Source: Lonicera japonica
Lineage: Eukaryota; Streptophyta; Magnoliopsida; Dipsacales; Caprifoliaceae
Direction: 5' to 3'
DNA: 64,000 nt
Assembly: GCA_021464415.1 (NCBI GenBank)
Contig: CM038467.1
Coordinates: 31,737,248-31,801,247 of the forward strand
A program made the position numbers and the translations under genes. Under the pieces are notes generated by a model that saw only the letters and a program-made list of their open reading frames with translations, was not told the origin of the DNA and did no database searches. Below, piece by piece: positions 11,119 through 24,600 of the stretch (position 1 is its first letter; each line of letters begins with the position of its first letter).

Positions 11119-12707
11119 TGTAGGTCGGAAAATACCCTAGAGGGGGGGTGAATAGGGATTTTAAAGCAAAATAGGATTTTTAAAATTAATTTAAAAATGT
11201 TGTGTCTATATTTATCAAGCAATCAACAATCAAGTAAATACCAAACACAATAAATAATATCACAATATAATAGAGTAAGGGATAGAAAGATAGAACCAAT
11301 CAAAGTCGAAGATTTTTTGTCCACACGGTTCGGCTTGTTCCCCCTACTCCGCGCTCGGTTAGTTCCCCGAGAATTTCCACTGTAACCGATCTCCTTCCGG
11401 GTGAAGACCAAACCACTACAAGTGTACTCTTCTCACACACTCTTATAAATATTGAAAACACCTTCAATACTTTCACAAGAAATCCCTCTTGCTAATTCTA
11501 TGAGATACACCTCTCATAAAAATGATTTGAACAAATTTTGGTGACTAACACCAATGTACAATATCTCTCTTATGTATAACAAAATACAAATGAAGCTCAC
11601 ACTAAGAGATATCAAAATTGATCAAAATATATAGCTCAAAAATGAAGAATATGATCAATAATACTTGAATAACTTTGTATATATGTAAAATAAGTTTGTA
11701 GAATGATTCAAGTGTGTTAAAACATGTCTAAGACATCATATTTATAGCTTACAAAATCATATGGCTGTTGGGGATGATTAAGAGAGGTTTTGGCTCCAAG
11801 GTATACATTTTCAAACTTTCCAACAGCTAGTTTTGACAAAACAATTTAAAATTGTTTTGTTAATTTCTCTCGATTAGACCGTTGGATCATGCTCAAATTT
11901 TAGTCAAAATTGCCAGGAGATGTTGTCTAACTACTGTAAAAATTTCAAAATGATCGGAGTTCGGGAAGTCCTCCATTTCACCGTTAGATCAAAATTGGGC
12001 AAAAATTGAGCGAATTTTATACGAAAAATAAAAATATTTTTGCAATTTAAAAATTTAGTTCCAAATAAAATTCTAATGATTTATGAACCTCAAATATATG
12101 TTTCTAAGATACCCATTTTTATTATAGCTTAAAATATGATCATTTAAAATTAATATGAATTTATTTTGAAACTCGGTTTTTGTAAAATGATGTTTTTCAA
12201 ATAAATTCAATTTCAAGCTAGTTTGAATCAATATTTAAAAGATGTAAGAATATATTTGAGCTATATAATCAATCAATTAAGAAACTTTACATTAATCCTA
12301 AGCAAACACTCAATTACCGAATAGATGAGTCTTCGAATGCTTCGATTTGTTTCTTCAAATTGATTCTTCACTTGGAGCTTTTCTCTTGAAACTTTTGCAT
12401 ATGATTCTTGATCTTTGTGCTTCATGGATTTGCATTGCTAGCTTGTGGGTGATGGGATTGATCTTCTTGTCTTGTCCAACGCTTGTAGAAGAATGATCTG
12501 AATTCGGGTAGATCAGTTTTAGTCGAATGCTTCGTTGACTTGATCGGATATTGATTGAATGATCCTTGTCAAACTTCCTTTGAGCAATCATGCTATTCTT
12601 GATTTTCCAAATAAGAAATCTATAATCTTATATCAAGAACATGTTAAATTACACATGATTAATTTATTGTTATTATCAAAATAAGATTAAGACCTTCAAG
12701 GTCAACA
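11119..12707 (-). repeat. 5' LTR of the Sirevirus-like element
   Basis: 1589 bp and next to the primer binding site, so this is the 5' LTR of a minus-strand element. It differs from the other LTR at 16 bases and one 8-bp indel by my by-eye count. I did not confidently place its promoter. Confidence 0.95.
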
Positions 12708-13443
12708 CAATGTATCTTAAATATCTAGAGAAAAATTACCTGAGAATCTAAAACATACTTATTTCATTCTTAAAACTTGAACTAAACGAACCCGTAATAT
12801 AAAATATGAAGTAATTATAGATATATTAGAATGAACGAAAAGTAAAGTAAAGTAACCGTCCTCCTTATCCTTCTTATTATCCAAAAAGATGGTTGGTTGG
12901 TTACTTTTGATTATTAAAAAATGTCTAAATTCAGTCAATTGACTAAAAGACCATTATTCTTTGATTTTATCAGTGGGATGGTGAGGTGCTCATTTTTGGG
13001 TTAGCACTTGGAATCAATTAAAGTCAAATGTATTTTGAAGCAATCTTTGTTAATGTTGCTTCATGTGAAACTGTCATGTTACTCTCCCAATAGTGACAAG
13101 TGAAGTAAGTAGCTTAAAAATAAAGTCCACAGCACCTTTCTTTTGAATGGAACTACGCAATTGTTCTAGTTTAAAAAAAAATTGGGTAGCACTATTTTTA
13201 CCCAATAAAATATTTAGCTTCACTCATATTTTTATTTAGTCTTTAAAAATTAAGTAAAAGACTTGTTATTCGGTTTTTAAGAACAAAGTATAAATTTGAC
13301 AATGTATTTCTCAACCCTTAAACACTGAGTATATAGACTTACATTTGACCCTTAAGAACCGAATAACAAACACATTACTCGGTTTTCAAGAACCAAATGA
13401 AAGTGTGAGTAGAACCTAGTATTTTGAAGTGCAAATATCACAA

Positions 13444-13463
13444 CCCCCCCCCCCCCCCCCCCC
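13444..13463. repeat. Poly-C tract (20 C)
   Basis: A 20-base C homopolymer in copy B where copy A has only CCCCC. Its exact length may be unreliable. Confidence 0.7.
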
Positions 13464-13493
13464 ACCCAAAAAAAATATTTTTTGGTCCATGAG

Positions 13494-14018
13494 CAAGGGC
13501 AGAGGGAGAGAAGGACCAAGGGGGCATGGATTTTTGGGAAAAATTTCCTGAGTATTTGGGTCCTTTTTGAATAGCGTCAAAAGTCAAGGGGACACATGTA
13601 ATTAGAAGAATTGGTAGTGGCAAGAGACTCTCGCGTGATATGCTATAAGAGTTAGGGGTAGGGTTTGGTATTTATATAATAGGTTAAGTAATTGGTCTAG
13701 GGGTGTATGCGCAATAAAATATATAAGTTTAGGTCAAGGTTTTGTGTTTTTGTAATTATGGATGCAAAAAAGAATAAATTGTTATAATTTTGTCCCTGTG
13801 ACCGTCAACAATGAAGATATTATTTAGAGTTTTTAAAATATGAAGTTTCAAAATGGAATATTGTAATTAGATATGTGATTTTGATTTTTGACATATAAGA
13901 TGCTAAGTATTTTAATATGATATTTTAATTTTTGGCCTTATTATAGTATATGCAAAAAAAATTTGTTAAGTTTATTAATTTTGACCCCTCCTGAACTTAA
14001 TTTTTGACTCCGCCTCTG
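13494..14018. mobile_element. hAT-type MITE
   Basis: A 525-bp insertion with 8-bp TSD TCCATGAG (13486-13493 and 14019-14026) and short TIRs CAAGGGCAG and CAGAGGCGG, of the hAT consensus type CAGxGGCGGA. The uninterrupted site is in copy A at about 4025-4040. No transposase. Confidence 0.85.
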
Positions 14019-14211
14019 TCCATGAGCCTATATAGGTTGTTGTTAATCTTTTACACAAGTAGTGTTTTAAAAATTGCCGCTTATTTTTGTGCTGAAATTT
14101 TTTTTTATCATGGCCGGTTGAATTGTGACAAATGTGCAATTAATTTAGTTTTTATTTTCTCTATGGAAACAAAACTATATTTTTTTTGTAATATTATATC
14201 CATAAAAATAA

Positions 14212-14800
14212 GGGACAATTAAAAAAAAGGTTTTATTAGAGAAAGATTTTCACACTAAAGCCAATGAATAATTTTTTTGTAAATAAAGGGCCTATTTTTT
14301 ATTTTATTAATAATATGACATGTGTTTTTTTTTCATTATAAAATGACATCCCAACCCTTAAAATAAACTAAAAAATATCAATATGCATTGAAATATGGAT
14401 TGCAATATGAACTTTGCAGTCCATATTTTACTGCAATATGAACTTTGCAGTCCATATTTTTGGTGCAAAGTTCATATTGCAGTCCATATTTTACTGCAAT
14501 GTGAACTTTACAGTCCATATTTCTAGTGCAAAGTTCATATTGCAGTCCATATTTCACTGCAATATTCATATTTGTTTGTGCAAATTTCATAAAGAGGGGG
14601 TAATTTAGGTAATATATAACATGTTTTTATTAATTAAATGATATTTAAATTTATTCAAATACCTTCATTTAAAATATAAAATAAAATAGGCCTCTTACAC
14701 TATTATCAATTAAAAATAGGCCATTCATTCAAAAAAATATTGTTCATTGGAGTTTTGGTAAAAATCAATGTGTAGTAAGACCTTCTACCTAATTTCTAGT
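14212..14800. mobile_element. Mutator-like MITE, copy B
   Basis: 589 bp with perfect 9-bp TSD TAAAAATAA (14203-14211 and 14801-14809). Its ends match copy A at 2700-3394, and it has a shorter palindromic array of TGCAATATGAACTTTGCAG units (about 14392-14573). It sits at the place matching about 4575 of copy A, so it jumped independently of the segmental duplication. Confidence 0.87.
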
Positions 14801-15944
14801 AAAAATAAATGAATAAAGTATCAATTGTCTAGCCCTATGCGTCAAGATTTTGCTTAGGCACTATAGGCCCTAGGTCAAAATGTATGATTGGAGACTCCGT
14901 TCCAAATTTTCGAATTTTAACAAGCAATTTTGTACCTCTTATGCGCCTTTGATTCTTATTATAAGCTACCTAAAATTGTATAACACATTATCTTCTAGTA
15001 CGCCTACTTGTATCAAAGACAAAGATAAATGCACCACAATTCACATGATATTTTTTCAGATACGATTTAAGATGTTTTGTTTATTTTAGTGATAAAAGAA
15101 TTTGTACTAATTACTCTAAAAATAAAAGAATCGGTAACATGCAATTTAATAAAATCAGTAATGTAATGTAATGAGAGAGTAAACGTTATAGAATATATGC
15201 CTTAAATCAAATATAAAAGTAGAAAAGAATGAAAGCATGTGAGCTTCGAAAGGCGTGGCATTTATTATCCTAAAACTGTTATTACCTTCAAGTATTAGTA
15301 GTTAAAAAAGTGCTTAGAGTTACTTTGATACGAGTTTTAAATTATTTTTGAAATGTTATATTTTATTTTAAAAAGACTTTAATATTTGGTTTGGATTTTA
15401 GGTTAGAAATGTATAATTCTAAGAATAGAGTATTCTTTGAAAATTCTCCTTTTTAAATGAATGAGAATCAATAAAAACTCTTGTCTTTTTGAGATTTTCT
15501 ATTAATATTTTCTCTTAATTAAGATCAAAATATCAATTTTACTTATCAAGACAATTTTTTTCTCATTTATATTCCTGAGAGAAAAAATATTTTTTTTTTG
15601 TTATTAAACTTTTTTTTCATTATTAAATATACGACAACTTTTCATAATTCTTAACAATAAAACTCAAATTTTATCTTTGCGAAATTGTTATGACTTGTCT
15701 TTCAAATTTATAAAATGAAAAATATTTTAGTAATTCACACATATTTCATTTGTTTTGTTTGGCAAGGTATCCTAAATGTCAAAAGAAAAGTTTTTCAAGA
15801 ATTTAGGATATGTTCGTACCATTTCTAAAACTAGAACCAAACAAGCCTATGATGTACAATACAAAGTAATTGTAGATACATTGGAATAAACAATTTTTTC
15901 AGGCCCTATTAATTATACATAACAAAGTATATATACACAAAAAA

Positions 15945-16334
15945 GGGTGGTGTTATTTACACCCCTATATTTGTCACAAAAAAAACTCCCTATGGTAAAT
16001 TTCTTATCATTAAGACCCTCTTAAGGCCCGCTTAATAAAAGATGAGTGCAGTTACATACACTCGACCCACATGAAGAGAATTTGTTGGTAAGAACTCATC
16101 TAACATCAAGCAATTGAGTGCTGGAGTGTTTTTCAAATAAAACCCACCTAATGAGAGGTAAATGCACTTATATAAACTTGTCTCAAATGGGGAGAATGTG
16201 TTGTTAAGCACTTGCCTAACATTAGACAATGGATGGGGGTGTTTATGATAAATAAGGGGTGTTAAAATATGTTTTTAGTTAAATTCTAGAAAGGGTGTTT
16301 GTAACACATTTGGGATATGTAAATAACACTGCCC
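15945..16334. mobile_element. MITE with GGGTGGTGTTATTTAC ends
   Basis: About 390 bp. The left end GGGTGGTGTTATTTAC and right end GTAAATAACACTGCCC are inverted repeats. Flanks are A-runs, so the TSD cannot be read. No coding content. Confidence 0.65.
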
Positions 16335-16349
16335 AAAAAAAGGTGATAT

Positions 16350-16935
16350 TGAAAAATGGGGCTTCTTTGAAAAAAAAAATCTGTAAAAGAATCGAGAAAT
16401 AATAGTTTTGTAAATTAAGGGCCTATTTTTGACCCAACTTCAAAAGGAATGCAGTATTAACTTTGCAGTATATTTTTGAATTGTAATATTTTATGGTATC
16501 ATGCAAAATTAAGCTTAAACAACATGTTTTTTAGTAGATTAATATATCTAAGTATTTAATTGAATTAGCTTTAAAGTTATTTTAACAAGTTACAAATTTA
16601 AACCCCCTTTATTAATAAAACACATGTGATAGATTTTTTGAATTATGCAAAATTAAGTTTACACTGCTTATTTTTTAATTTATAATTATGCATTAGGGTT
16701 TACTTGACGTTACTTTAAAGTTACTTGAGTTCCATATAAAAATGTACTAGTTAAAAATTATAAACACATTATGCAAAACAAATTTACATTAAATTTTTTG
16801 GATTGCAAAACTAAGTTTGTACAAAACACTATTTTGGTCAAATCCCTTATTTTAAAACACAATTGATAAACAAACCCTTATTTCAGAATTTTTTTCAAAA
16901 AATGTTCTTATATCAAAAAAATATATATTATTCAT
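16350..16935. mobile_element. Diverged relative of the Mutator-like MITE family
   Basis: The left part shares GGGGCTT, AGGGCCTATTTTTGA and TGCAGTATTAACTTTGCAG with the elements at 2700 and 14212. The right end (AAACCCTTATTTCAGAATTT and onward) is roughly the inverse of the left end. Boundaries are approximate and I could not read a TSD. Confidence 0.45.
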
Positions 16936-18606
16936 CAAAAAAATATATATTATTCCTCAAAAAATTTACAAAAAATATTATCACACAATACCTTTTATCT
17001 TATTTATTTTTTTAAGACAAAAAATATATATATATATATATATATATATAATAGAATGAAAGAGGAGTGAAGGAAGACAGCTTGAGACCAAGTAGAAAAC
17101 TTTTTGGTGAAGCTAAAAAACTTTACGAGCTTTCAACCGAGACAAACTCCAGTGACTTAGATTTTTATTATATAGTTTTACGCTTTTTCTAAACTTATCG
17201 AATCGAGCTCATAAAAATGTCAAGTTTGGTTTGTTTATTTTAAGACGAATCTTGAACGAACGAACGAACGAACGAACTATTTGAATGATTGCAAGTTGAA
17301 TAGCTTCGCTCTGTTGGCCATGATGTTGAAAGGATTTTGCTAGACCAAGAGTGTATTTGATAACTTGCACGAAAAATAAATTAATTCTACGGAACTATTT
17401 TACGTAGAAAATGAAAACTTCGCGGGGAGACGGTTTACGAATTACATGGAAAACGAAAAAATTAAGCTAAAGAGAATTGTACCGTGAAAATTTGAAGCAT
17501 GGAAAATTATGCAAATCGAACACCACTAACAAGGGAAAACATCGAATTTTAAACATCTCCTCCCACGAGAAAAATTTGTTTCCTAATATGCCCTCTGTCA
17601 AAACAGAAAGTAACTGTTGTAACTTTTGTGTAAATATGATATACCGATAAAAATTAGCAAATCCGAGAAAAGGGAAAAAGTTTAGTGGTGTTTGGTTGAG
17701 ATTTTAAAATCAAGTTTTTAAAATATCTATTAAAAAGTCAACTTTACTTTACACTTCCCAAAATTCACTTCACTTTATTTTTCCCTTTTATAAAATTTTT
17801 AAAACACAATAACTTTAAATTCAAAAATCAGAATTAGATAAAAAAAAATATTTGAAACCTACTTATCAAAATCTATAAAATAAGATTCATTGTGACTATT
17901 TTTCGAATTTTTTTCATGAGTTTTTTTGAATTGGTTGAAAAAAACACCAACAAAAATTAAATCAACTTTTCAACATATTTTCACACTTCCCAATAACTTA
18001 TCTAAAAAACATGTTTTAAAATCTCAACCAAACAAGTACAAAGTCTTTTTTCTTTGTTCTTATTAATTTACAACGATGAAGTTCCAACCGCTATTCCTCA
18101 CCTTACAATCCCTAATGTCGGAAAAATATTTAGCACAACAATTACAACAATACATGTTATTACTTATCAATCAAATTGCAGGAAAGTGTGTATTTCTCTC
18201 TCTTCAATCACATGTGTAATTGATTTTCTACAATTTAATTAAGTGATATTTTCGTCTCAATGTCAACCAACATAGTAGCCGTGAGGCTATTGACGAAAAA
18301 AGAATGAGTTGACTCACAAAGGGTTTGCCTTGTCCAATTTTTTTCCTAACAACAGCATATAAACCTCTCTTTGCTCATCTCAAAAAAAAAATGTGCAAAG
18401 TGCATCATGGAAGACAAAATTTCAGCCAAAACAACAAAAACACAAAATGTACAAATTCCACTATCCATCCATAGCTTTCTATACTAACATTGAATTAAAA
18501 AAAAAGTGTGTATTGCATCAATCATTCTACATTTTACTAACACATAATAACAATCTCAACAAAAAATCATAAAATGAACTCACCTTGTATTCACCAGCTT
18601 ATATGC
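16936..18606. other. Intergenic region with microsatellites and one MITE-like inverted repeat
   Basis: Contains a TA run (17024-17050), a GAAC tetramer run (about 17254-17276) and an inverted-repeat pair near 17684-18039 (TGTTTGGTTGAGATTTTAAAA at the left, its complement at the right). The last is probably a MITE of about 350 bp without a readable TSD. It also covers the 3' flank of the minus-strand gene ending at 18607. Confidence 0.5.
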
Positions 18607-21600
18607 TCAGAACTCTTCGCGCACTTCATAGCTCTCATATTCAGGCGGTTCATATACTATTTCCTCTGGTTGATCGAATTCCTCTGGTTGACCGAATGCA
18701 AGCAAATAGTGGACGCCATTAACCACGTCATACACCATTAGCCCGATCCTCCCTCCGACCCAACTCCCCAATTGACTCCCCACCAAATACCCAAACCTCC
18801 CGAACCTTTGCTCTCCAAAAAACCCACCCCCGTAGGTGCCAAACAAGGTCCCCGTTCCTCGGAGGAACCCCTCGGTAAGTGTGCCACCATAGTAAATTGC
18901 TTCAAAAAAGTCCCACCCAGAAGAAATGATAGGGCCAGTTATGCGTTTGGCTTGTCGGGTAGCCATTTTAGCGGCCTTTTCTCCACCTTTGCGAGCTTCT
19001 TTAGCTGCATCTTTAGCACTTAAGCCTCTAGAAAGGGCTTCGGTTAGTACGGCCTCGACAGCTACATCCCTGGCACGTTCCACGTGGGCTGATCTTAGGT
19101 TGTTGGCATAGAGCTTTACGCTTTCTTTTACAGCACATGCTACAGTTCCCGAACCCCCATCGAGGCAGTTTAAGATAGTAAATTGCCCGCTTTTAGAGGA
19201 AGCCGTTTCACCAACCAGCTGCCGGCATTTTTCGGCTGTATAGGCAGAATACAAGGACATTGGTTCAATAATTTTTCAGTTGAAACTAGACTTAACCCTT
19301 GTTTCCATAGTCATTAGAGTTAGCCCTTGTATGCAGGGGAATCTCAAAGATTTACATAAAAATGGGAGATTTAGACAAAGGATTATGTCAAAAAGTTAGT
19401 AGTTGCCAACCATTTTTACATAATTCTTTGGGCAGCCTGCAGGGTGCAAAGTTTAATGATTAAGAAAATGGGGGGTAAGTCTAATTTTGAGTAAATAACA
19501 GGGGCAAACTCATAAAAACCCTATATAAAACACTAGATAGAACATAATAAGAGATAGGACAAATCCGCATTCTAGAGCAAAAATTCCATAAAGAGCAATG
19601 GAACAAAAAGCATACTCATAACTCCCCTTTCCTTTCCAGGACATATCAACGTACCAAAATTCATGATAGGAAACAAGATGTGTTCTAAACCATTGATTGT
19701 GATGAAATTAAATGCACTCATAATTAGGGAAGGGGAGTTTTTATGATGAACTACTCAGGTAAATATCAATTAAAACCGAATAGTTAGGATAACTTTTAGT
19801 AGCATTGGTGCAGATACTAATGATTGGTTGTCTCAAAAACTACAACCATTATTCTAACCAATTACATTCTGGAAAAGTGCAAAAATCAAGTCTCTTACAT
19901 AGTGAAAGCAAATGCAAATGAGAAAAAACATATAAAAATTGTACATTTTGGGACAACCAAAGCTCTCTAAAAATTTCAGTATCTACCTAAACTAAGAGCT
20001 GTCACGTTTTGAGAGCGAAATGGAGAAAATATGAATGTCCTATGGAAAGCCTTAACTGTCAAGATAAGCACTGATAGTCATCTGCATTGAAAATGGATCA
20101 CCGTTTTTACAAGTATAAAGCATTGTTGCTTTATTATTTACTATTAGCCATTTCGGAACAAGAGAACATCAACAAATACTCACAAAAAAAAGAAGATTAA
20201 ATGGTCATTAAAAGATACACACCTAAAAGATTCTGCTAATTAAATCGGCACTAGAAGACACGCTCCAACCATTGCAAGTTATAGGAAGGCCGAGTATGTA
20301 GCCGAAATCCTAATCTTGTTGTGTGGTGTGCGTGTGCGTGTGCGTGTGTGAGAGAGAGATAGAGATAGAGAAGGAAGGGGATCAACAGTCCAGGGAGTGT
20401 AGACTATAGGTGATGGTTGTTGAAAGGGGAGGGTTTCTCTTGCTCTTCTTTTTTCAAATCTCTTACTGATTCTCCAATGCATCCACATTTTGCACCTTCA
20501 AAAGTCATTTGGGCAGCTGGTATTCCAACAAAAGTGAAGGTGTTCATGGGAGGGTTAATACTTATGATCTGTTGCAAAAGAGAAGACCAAATTATTGTCT
20601 CTCCCCATCTTGGTGTGTAAATTGCAAAAGAGATGCAGAATCTTTGAATCATTTGTTGTTACACTGCCCTTACTCATATTTCATATGGAACAAAGTTTGT
20701 GCAGAAATTGGGTTTAGTTGGGCCATTCCCAAAGATGGCGCAACCGCGCAAGACTTCTGCGCAAGACTTCTTATGTTGGAAATCAATAGCTACAGAGACA
20801 AATCTGAGAGCAGGGAGCTATGGAGATTTGTCAAAGTCGCTTCCTTTTGGCTATTATGGATGGAGAGGAATTATAAAATTTTCAAAGGAAAGGTAGAAGA
20901 AAAGGAGTGGCTGTGGGAAAGAGTCAAATTCATGGCTTCGTTGTGGGCTTCCAACACCAAGACTTTCAAAAACTATAGAGTGGAAGACATCAAGAACAAT
21001 TGGAGAGCTTGGATTTTTGAATAGTGTTCCATTGTATAATCTGTTCTAGGGGTGTGCTGTTGGCTGTGGTTTTTGGCCTGTTATATTTCTTTTCTTTTTT
21101 GGGTTATATGTTTTGTTGGTGGACTCCTTGTCCCCTCTCTATTTGTACTTTTAATTTATATTATTAATGAATTCTTGTTTCTTATCAAAATAAATAAATA
21201 AAAAAAAGCTCAAAGAGTGGAAGAACAGCCAAGGAATAGCATTAGCAGTAGACCATGGTGCCATTTCAAAAGTCATGACAATCAACACAAGACTGTTAAA
21301 AGCTCAAAAGAGGGATATGAGGAAAACCAACATTCAACAATCTTTTTTAGGGGGGGGAGATAGGATGTAAAGTTAAAAGATAGTTCGGAACTTGTGATCT
21401 TGTTCTTATTTTCAACTCTTTCGTTGATTCTTCCTCGTATCCTTTTTTGCACCTTCAAGGTTAACTTGGGCAGCTGGCTTGTAACTTCGACAGTCCAAGT
21501 GTTGACATGGTTAGTAACACACAGGAGAAGGAAACTCCAGTGATTTGTTACAAAGGAGAAGACCATTATTAAATATTCCCCTATATTGCTCCTTTCCAGA

Positions 21601-24600
21601 AAGCTAATTGTAGAGTTTCGGAACAAGCGGGGATCTTCCAAAACAGGTGCTGATCTTTCACCATGGAAATTGACCTCTCAGAGAAATAATTCCGAATAAC
21701 TAGACTGTGGGATGCAATCAAATTATTGCTGTTTCAGTTGATTGCTGGAGAGAAATCATAGGATTTTTTAGGGAAAAGAGGAGGAAAGGTGTAAGAGAAA
21801 TTAACCTTAAGCTGCCTCTAGTAGTGAGCTTTTTTTATTCTCTGTGTTTGTAATGCTTGGTACGTTGGTTGGGTTTTTGATTTGGTTTGGTTCAGGATAT
21901 TCATAAACTTTAAGGTCATGTCATCCATTTTTATCATTGAACATGATAGTTTATTAAAGGACTGGAAGCAGCTGTTACAACAACAGTAGAGGAAGTGAGG
22001 GAGAGTAGTGTAGTGTAGATTTTTTCCTCTCGAGTACAAGTGATGCAAGAGGATGGAGTGGTGAGGGTACGAATGAGCACTTCTTACCACTTGACGTATA
22101 CTCACTCGGTAATACAACTTCTTAATGTAAGCTAACGCAATTAAAAGGCCCGCGTAAGGAGGCGGAACCTGGATACAAACAATTTTCTAAAAAGCGCTCC
22201 GGCGGAAGTCGAGGGGTAGGAGGGGCCCAGCGCCTACAGCACCTGGGCGGGGTGTTCTATTACATTTTTTTATTTTTATTTTTTTATCAGAAACAAACGC
22301 TTTTATTGATATATTGAAACAATATAAGCCTCACCCTAAAAAAATGAAACAATACAAGCGTACAAAGATAGAACCATCTGGTGAACCAGAGGTTCACCAT
22401 AACAGCAGCCATCAAACAAAAGAAGAATCAAAACATATTTGAGCAATGTATAAGAAAAAATGTCAGAAAACAGAGAAAAGGATGGAGAACATCTTTACCC
22501 ATCATTCTAAATTTATGAAAAGACGGGAAAAGAGATAAGAAATTTGGTATTATGTTCTATCACATTTTGGGTTTTTCCATGGAATACAATTCGTTGGCCA
22601 AAGGAATAAAAAATTTCAATAAAAAAGGATAAAAAGATGGAGAACAGCTTACCCAGAAACTCATCTCTTTTTCCAAACTCTCATGATTTTAGTGGTGTTT
22701 TCAACCATGTTGGGCTATCTTGCCATCCCTATTCTTTTTTTCTTTTTCTTTTTCTTTTTTAATAAGAAACGAAATTTTATTGTATCCGCGAAAATGATTA
22801 CAAAACAATTAAGGACAAGAAGCCCTCCATCAGATACAAGCTGATCCTCAACAAAGAAAACAAGAAGAGACATAACATGCAAAGAGAAGACAACCAACAG
22901 AACACAAGAATACACATTACAAGAACCGATAATGTAAAGAAACAATTGCCCTCCAATTATGTATGATCTCGTTAACCCACGCTTATGCATCTCCAAAGAC
23001 CCGTGACCCCCCCTCCCACACACACACACACATTATGAATTATAATTTCCTACCACCAACATCATCCAACCTCCAGCCATCATGCAATAATTACTTCAAT
23101 GACAGAGAAGTGAATTCCAAAAATTTATACGCAATGAAATGAAATAAAGGAAGAAAAGCCAAGAACTTCTCCTGGATTCCTATTAACACTTGGGATATTT
23201 TGGACTCCAATCTCAAATATACCACACCCTCATCAACCTCAACCCGTATTTCAACCCCTCGGGCTTTGGCCATTAAATTAAAATCCAGAAACCAGAAAAA
23301 TGTTGGCAGGTAAAAATTTCCTGAACAAATTTCCTGAAAATCCTGGAACTGAACACTATGAAAACAAATCCAATTCAAAGTTCCATTCCATTTTTCTATT
23401 TCAAAAGCACATAATACAAGCTTTTCATAACCAAATCCCGCAGTGAGCTAATCGTAGGTGACAAAACCGTAGCTTTCCTTAAATAAATCTACACCACAAA
23501 GAAAAATGGATGCCAAGTCAAAATTGTAGCAGAAAAACATATATTTGGCACATACATTAGGTAAACTTGTGATTTTGATCAACTGGAGTACAGCTAAGTT
23601 ATAAGGCCTAAAATTTGGGGATTATACAAGTACAGTGAATAACTCTAGAGAAGCATAATTTGATTACTTATCATTATGTTTATCCATCTCACCAATCCTG
23701 AAAGTAGTTCAATCAAATTTTTTTATATCAGTCATTTTTAGGTGGAGTAAGACCAAATTGACCATTTTAAGATTGTCTCCAACCTTTAAATGAGTATATT
23801 CCAACAAAGATTATCTCCAACCAAAATTAACCATCAGAACATTAACCATCCTCATTTAATTACTGCAGCTAATTGTCCAACTATGGAATAAAGGAAAAAA
23901 CAAAGACAAGCAATGAATCTAAGTTGTAGGCTTGTAGCCAAAGTCCAATCATCATGGTCAACTACTGAACTACCCAATACAAGCATATGACACAAATTTT
24001 ACAATTGATGTGTAATCCAGAATCTCCGCACACTTAAAACTCTTATGGTTGAGGAACAATCCACAAATTAGATCTCAAAGTAGAACATTCAGTATGCTAA
24101 CAAACTGAAATTATATCAGTTGGTCTAGTCCAAATCCAAAAAAGCAACTACTTTCGGTACACCATATCGTATATGAATTAACTAGAGCTCATTACCTTTC
24201 TTTGAATATCAGCTTAAAATTCATTTTCTTGACCATAAAAATGCAGTAAATGAAAAATCAAACATAAATGTTTTGCTATTTCAAAACTTGGGTATCCTAT
24301 AACAAAAGCATCAGTAAACAAACTGGAATAACTATACAACATACACGGAAGTGGGTGTAGAACTCGGAAACAAGGCCACCCAAAACATAGGATAATTAAT
24401 TCCTAGATAAAACATTAAAGAAAATGAACGAGTGTGTGGCAGTCAGTTGCCCTGTGCAATAATGGAAATGCTTATTGCAATAATTTTAGTAATTCAACCT
24501 TCAAGAAAACTAGTGAATTAAGCAAAATATCTTAAATTACAAACAAATAATTAACAATTATTTCCTTGGCCAATGACCTGCAACAACTATGAATGCACAC

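Larger units (their letters stand above)
5532..12707 (-). mobile_element. Sirevirus-like Copia LTR retrotransposon, non-autonomous, carrying an antisense LBD-like ORF
   Basis: A 7176-bp element on the minus strand with a perfect 5-bp TSD CAATG (5527-5531 and 12708-12712) and LTRs with TG...CA ends. Internal order from the 5' side: tRNA-iMet PBS, gag, protease, start of integrase, then an abrupt end of pol. About 1.6 kb follows, containing an opposite-strand LOB-domain ORF, then polypurine tracts and the 3' LTR. Integrase core, RT and RNase H are absent, so movement must have depended on proteins supplied in trans. LTRs differ by 16 substitutions and one 8-bp indel over about 1.58 kb (about 1%), so the insertion is young. 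The Sirevirus assignment rests on the gag and protease sequences and the repeated polypurine motif. Confidence 0.93.
3418..12836. repeat. Segmental tandem duplication, copy A (interrupted)
   Basis: 3418-5526 plus 12713-12836 aligns along its length with 12837-15888. Shared markers in order include GTCCTCCTTATCCTTCTTAT, TTAGTCAATTGACTAAAAGA (TTCAGTC in copy B), GTGACAAGTGAAGTAAGTAG, TTTTTTGGTCCATGAG and AATATTTTAGTAATTCAC. Copy A is interrupted by a TAA-flanked MITE (4069-4373) and the LTR retrotransposon (5532-12707). Without inserts each copy is about 1.9 kb. I see no gene in it. Confidence 0.8.
12837..15888. repeat. Segmental tandem duplication, copy B
   Basis: Follows copy A directly. The junction at about 12836 joins text equivalent to the end of the unit (ATTAGAATGAAC, compare ATTGGAATAAAC near 15885) to text equivalent to its start (AAAGTAAAG then GTCCTCCTTATCC). 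It contains the hAT-type MITE 13494-14018 and the Mutator-like MITE 14212-14800, neither present at the matching place in copy A. No gene seen. Confidence 0.8.

Noticed and set aside
19236..19260. ATG at 19260 as the start of the unknown gene
   Set aside because: A good acceptor (TATACAG) lies just downstream, and the exon at 25513-25582 joins in phase to provide a leader.
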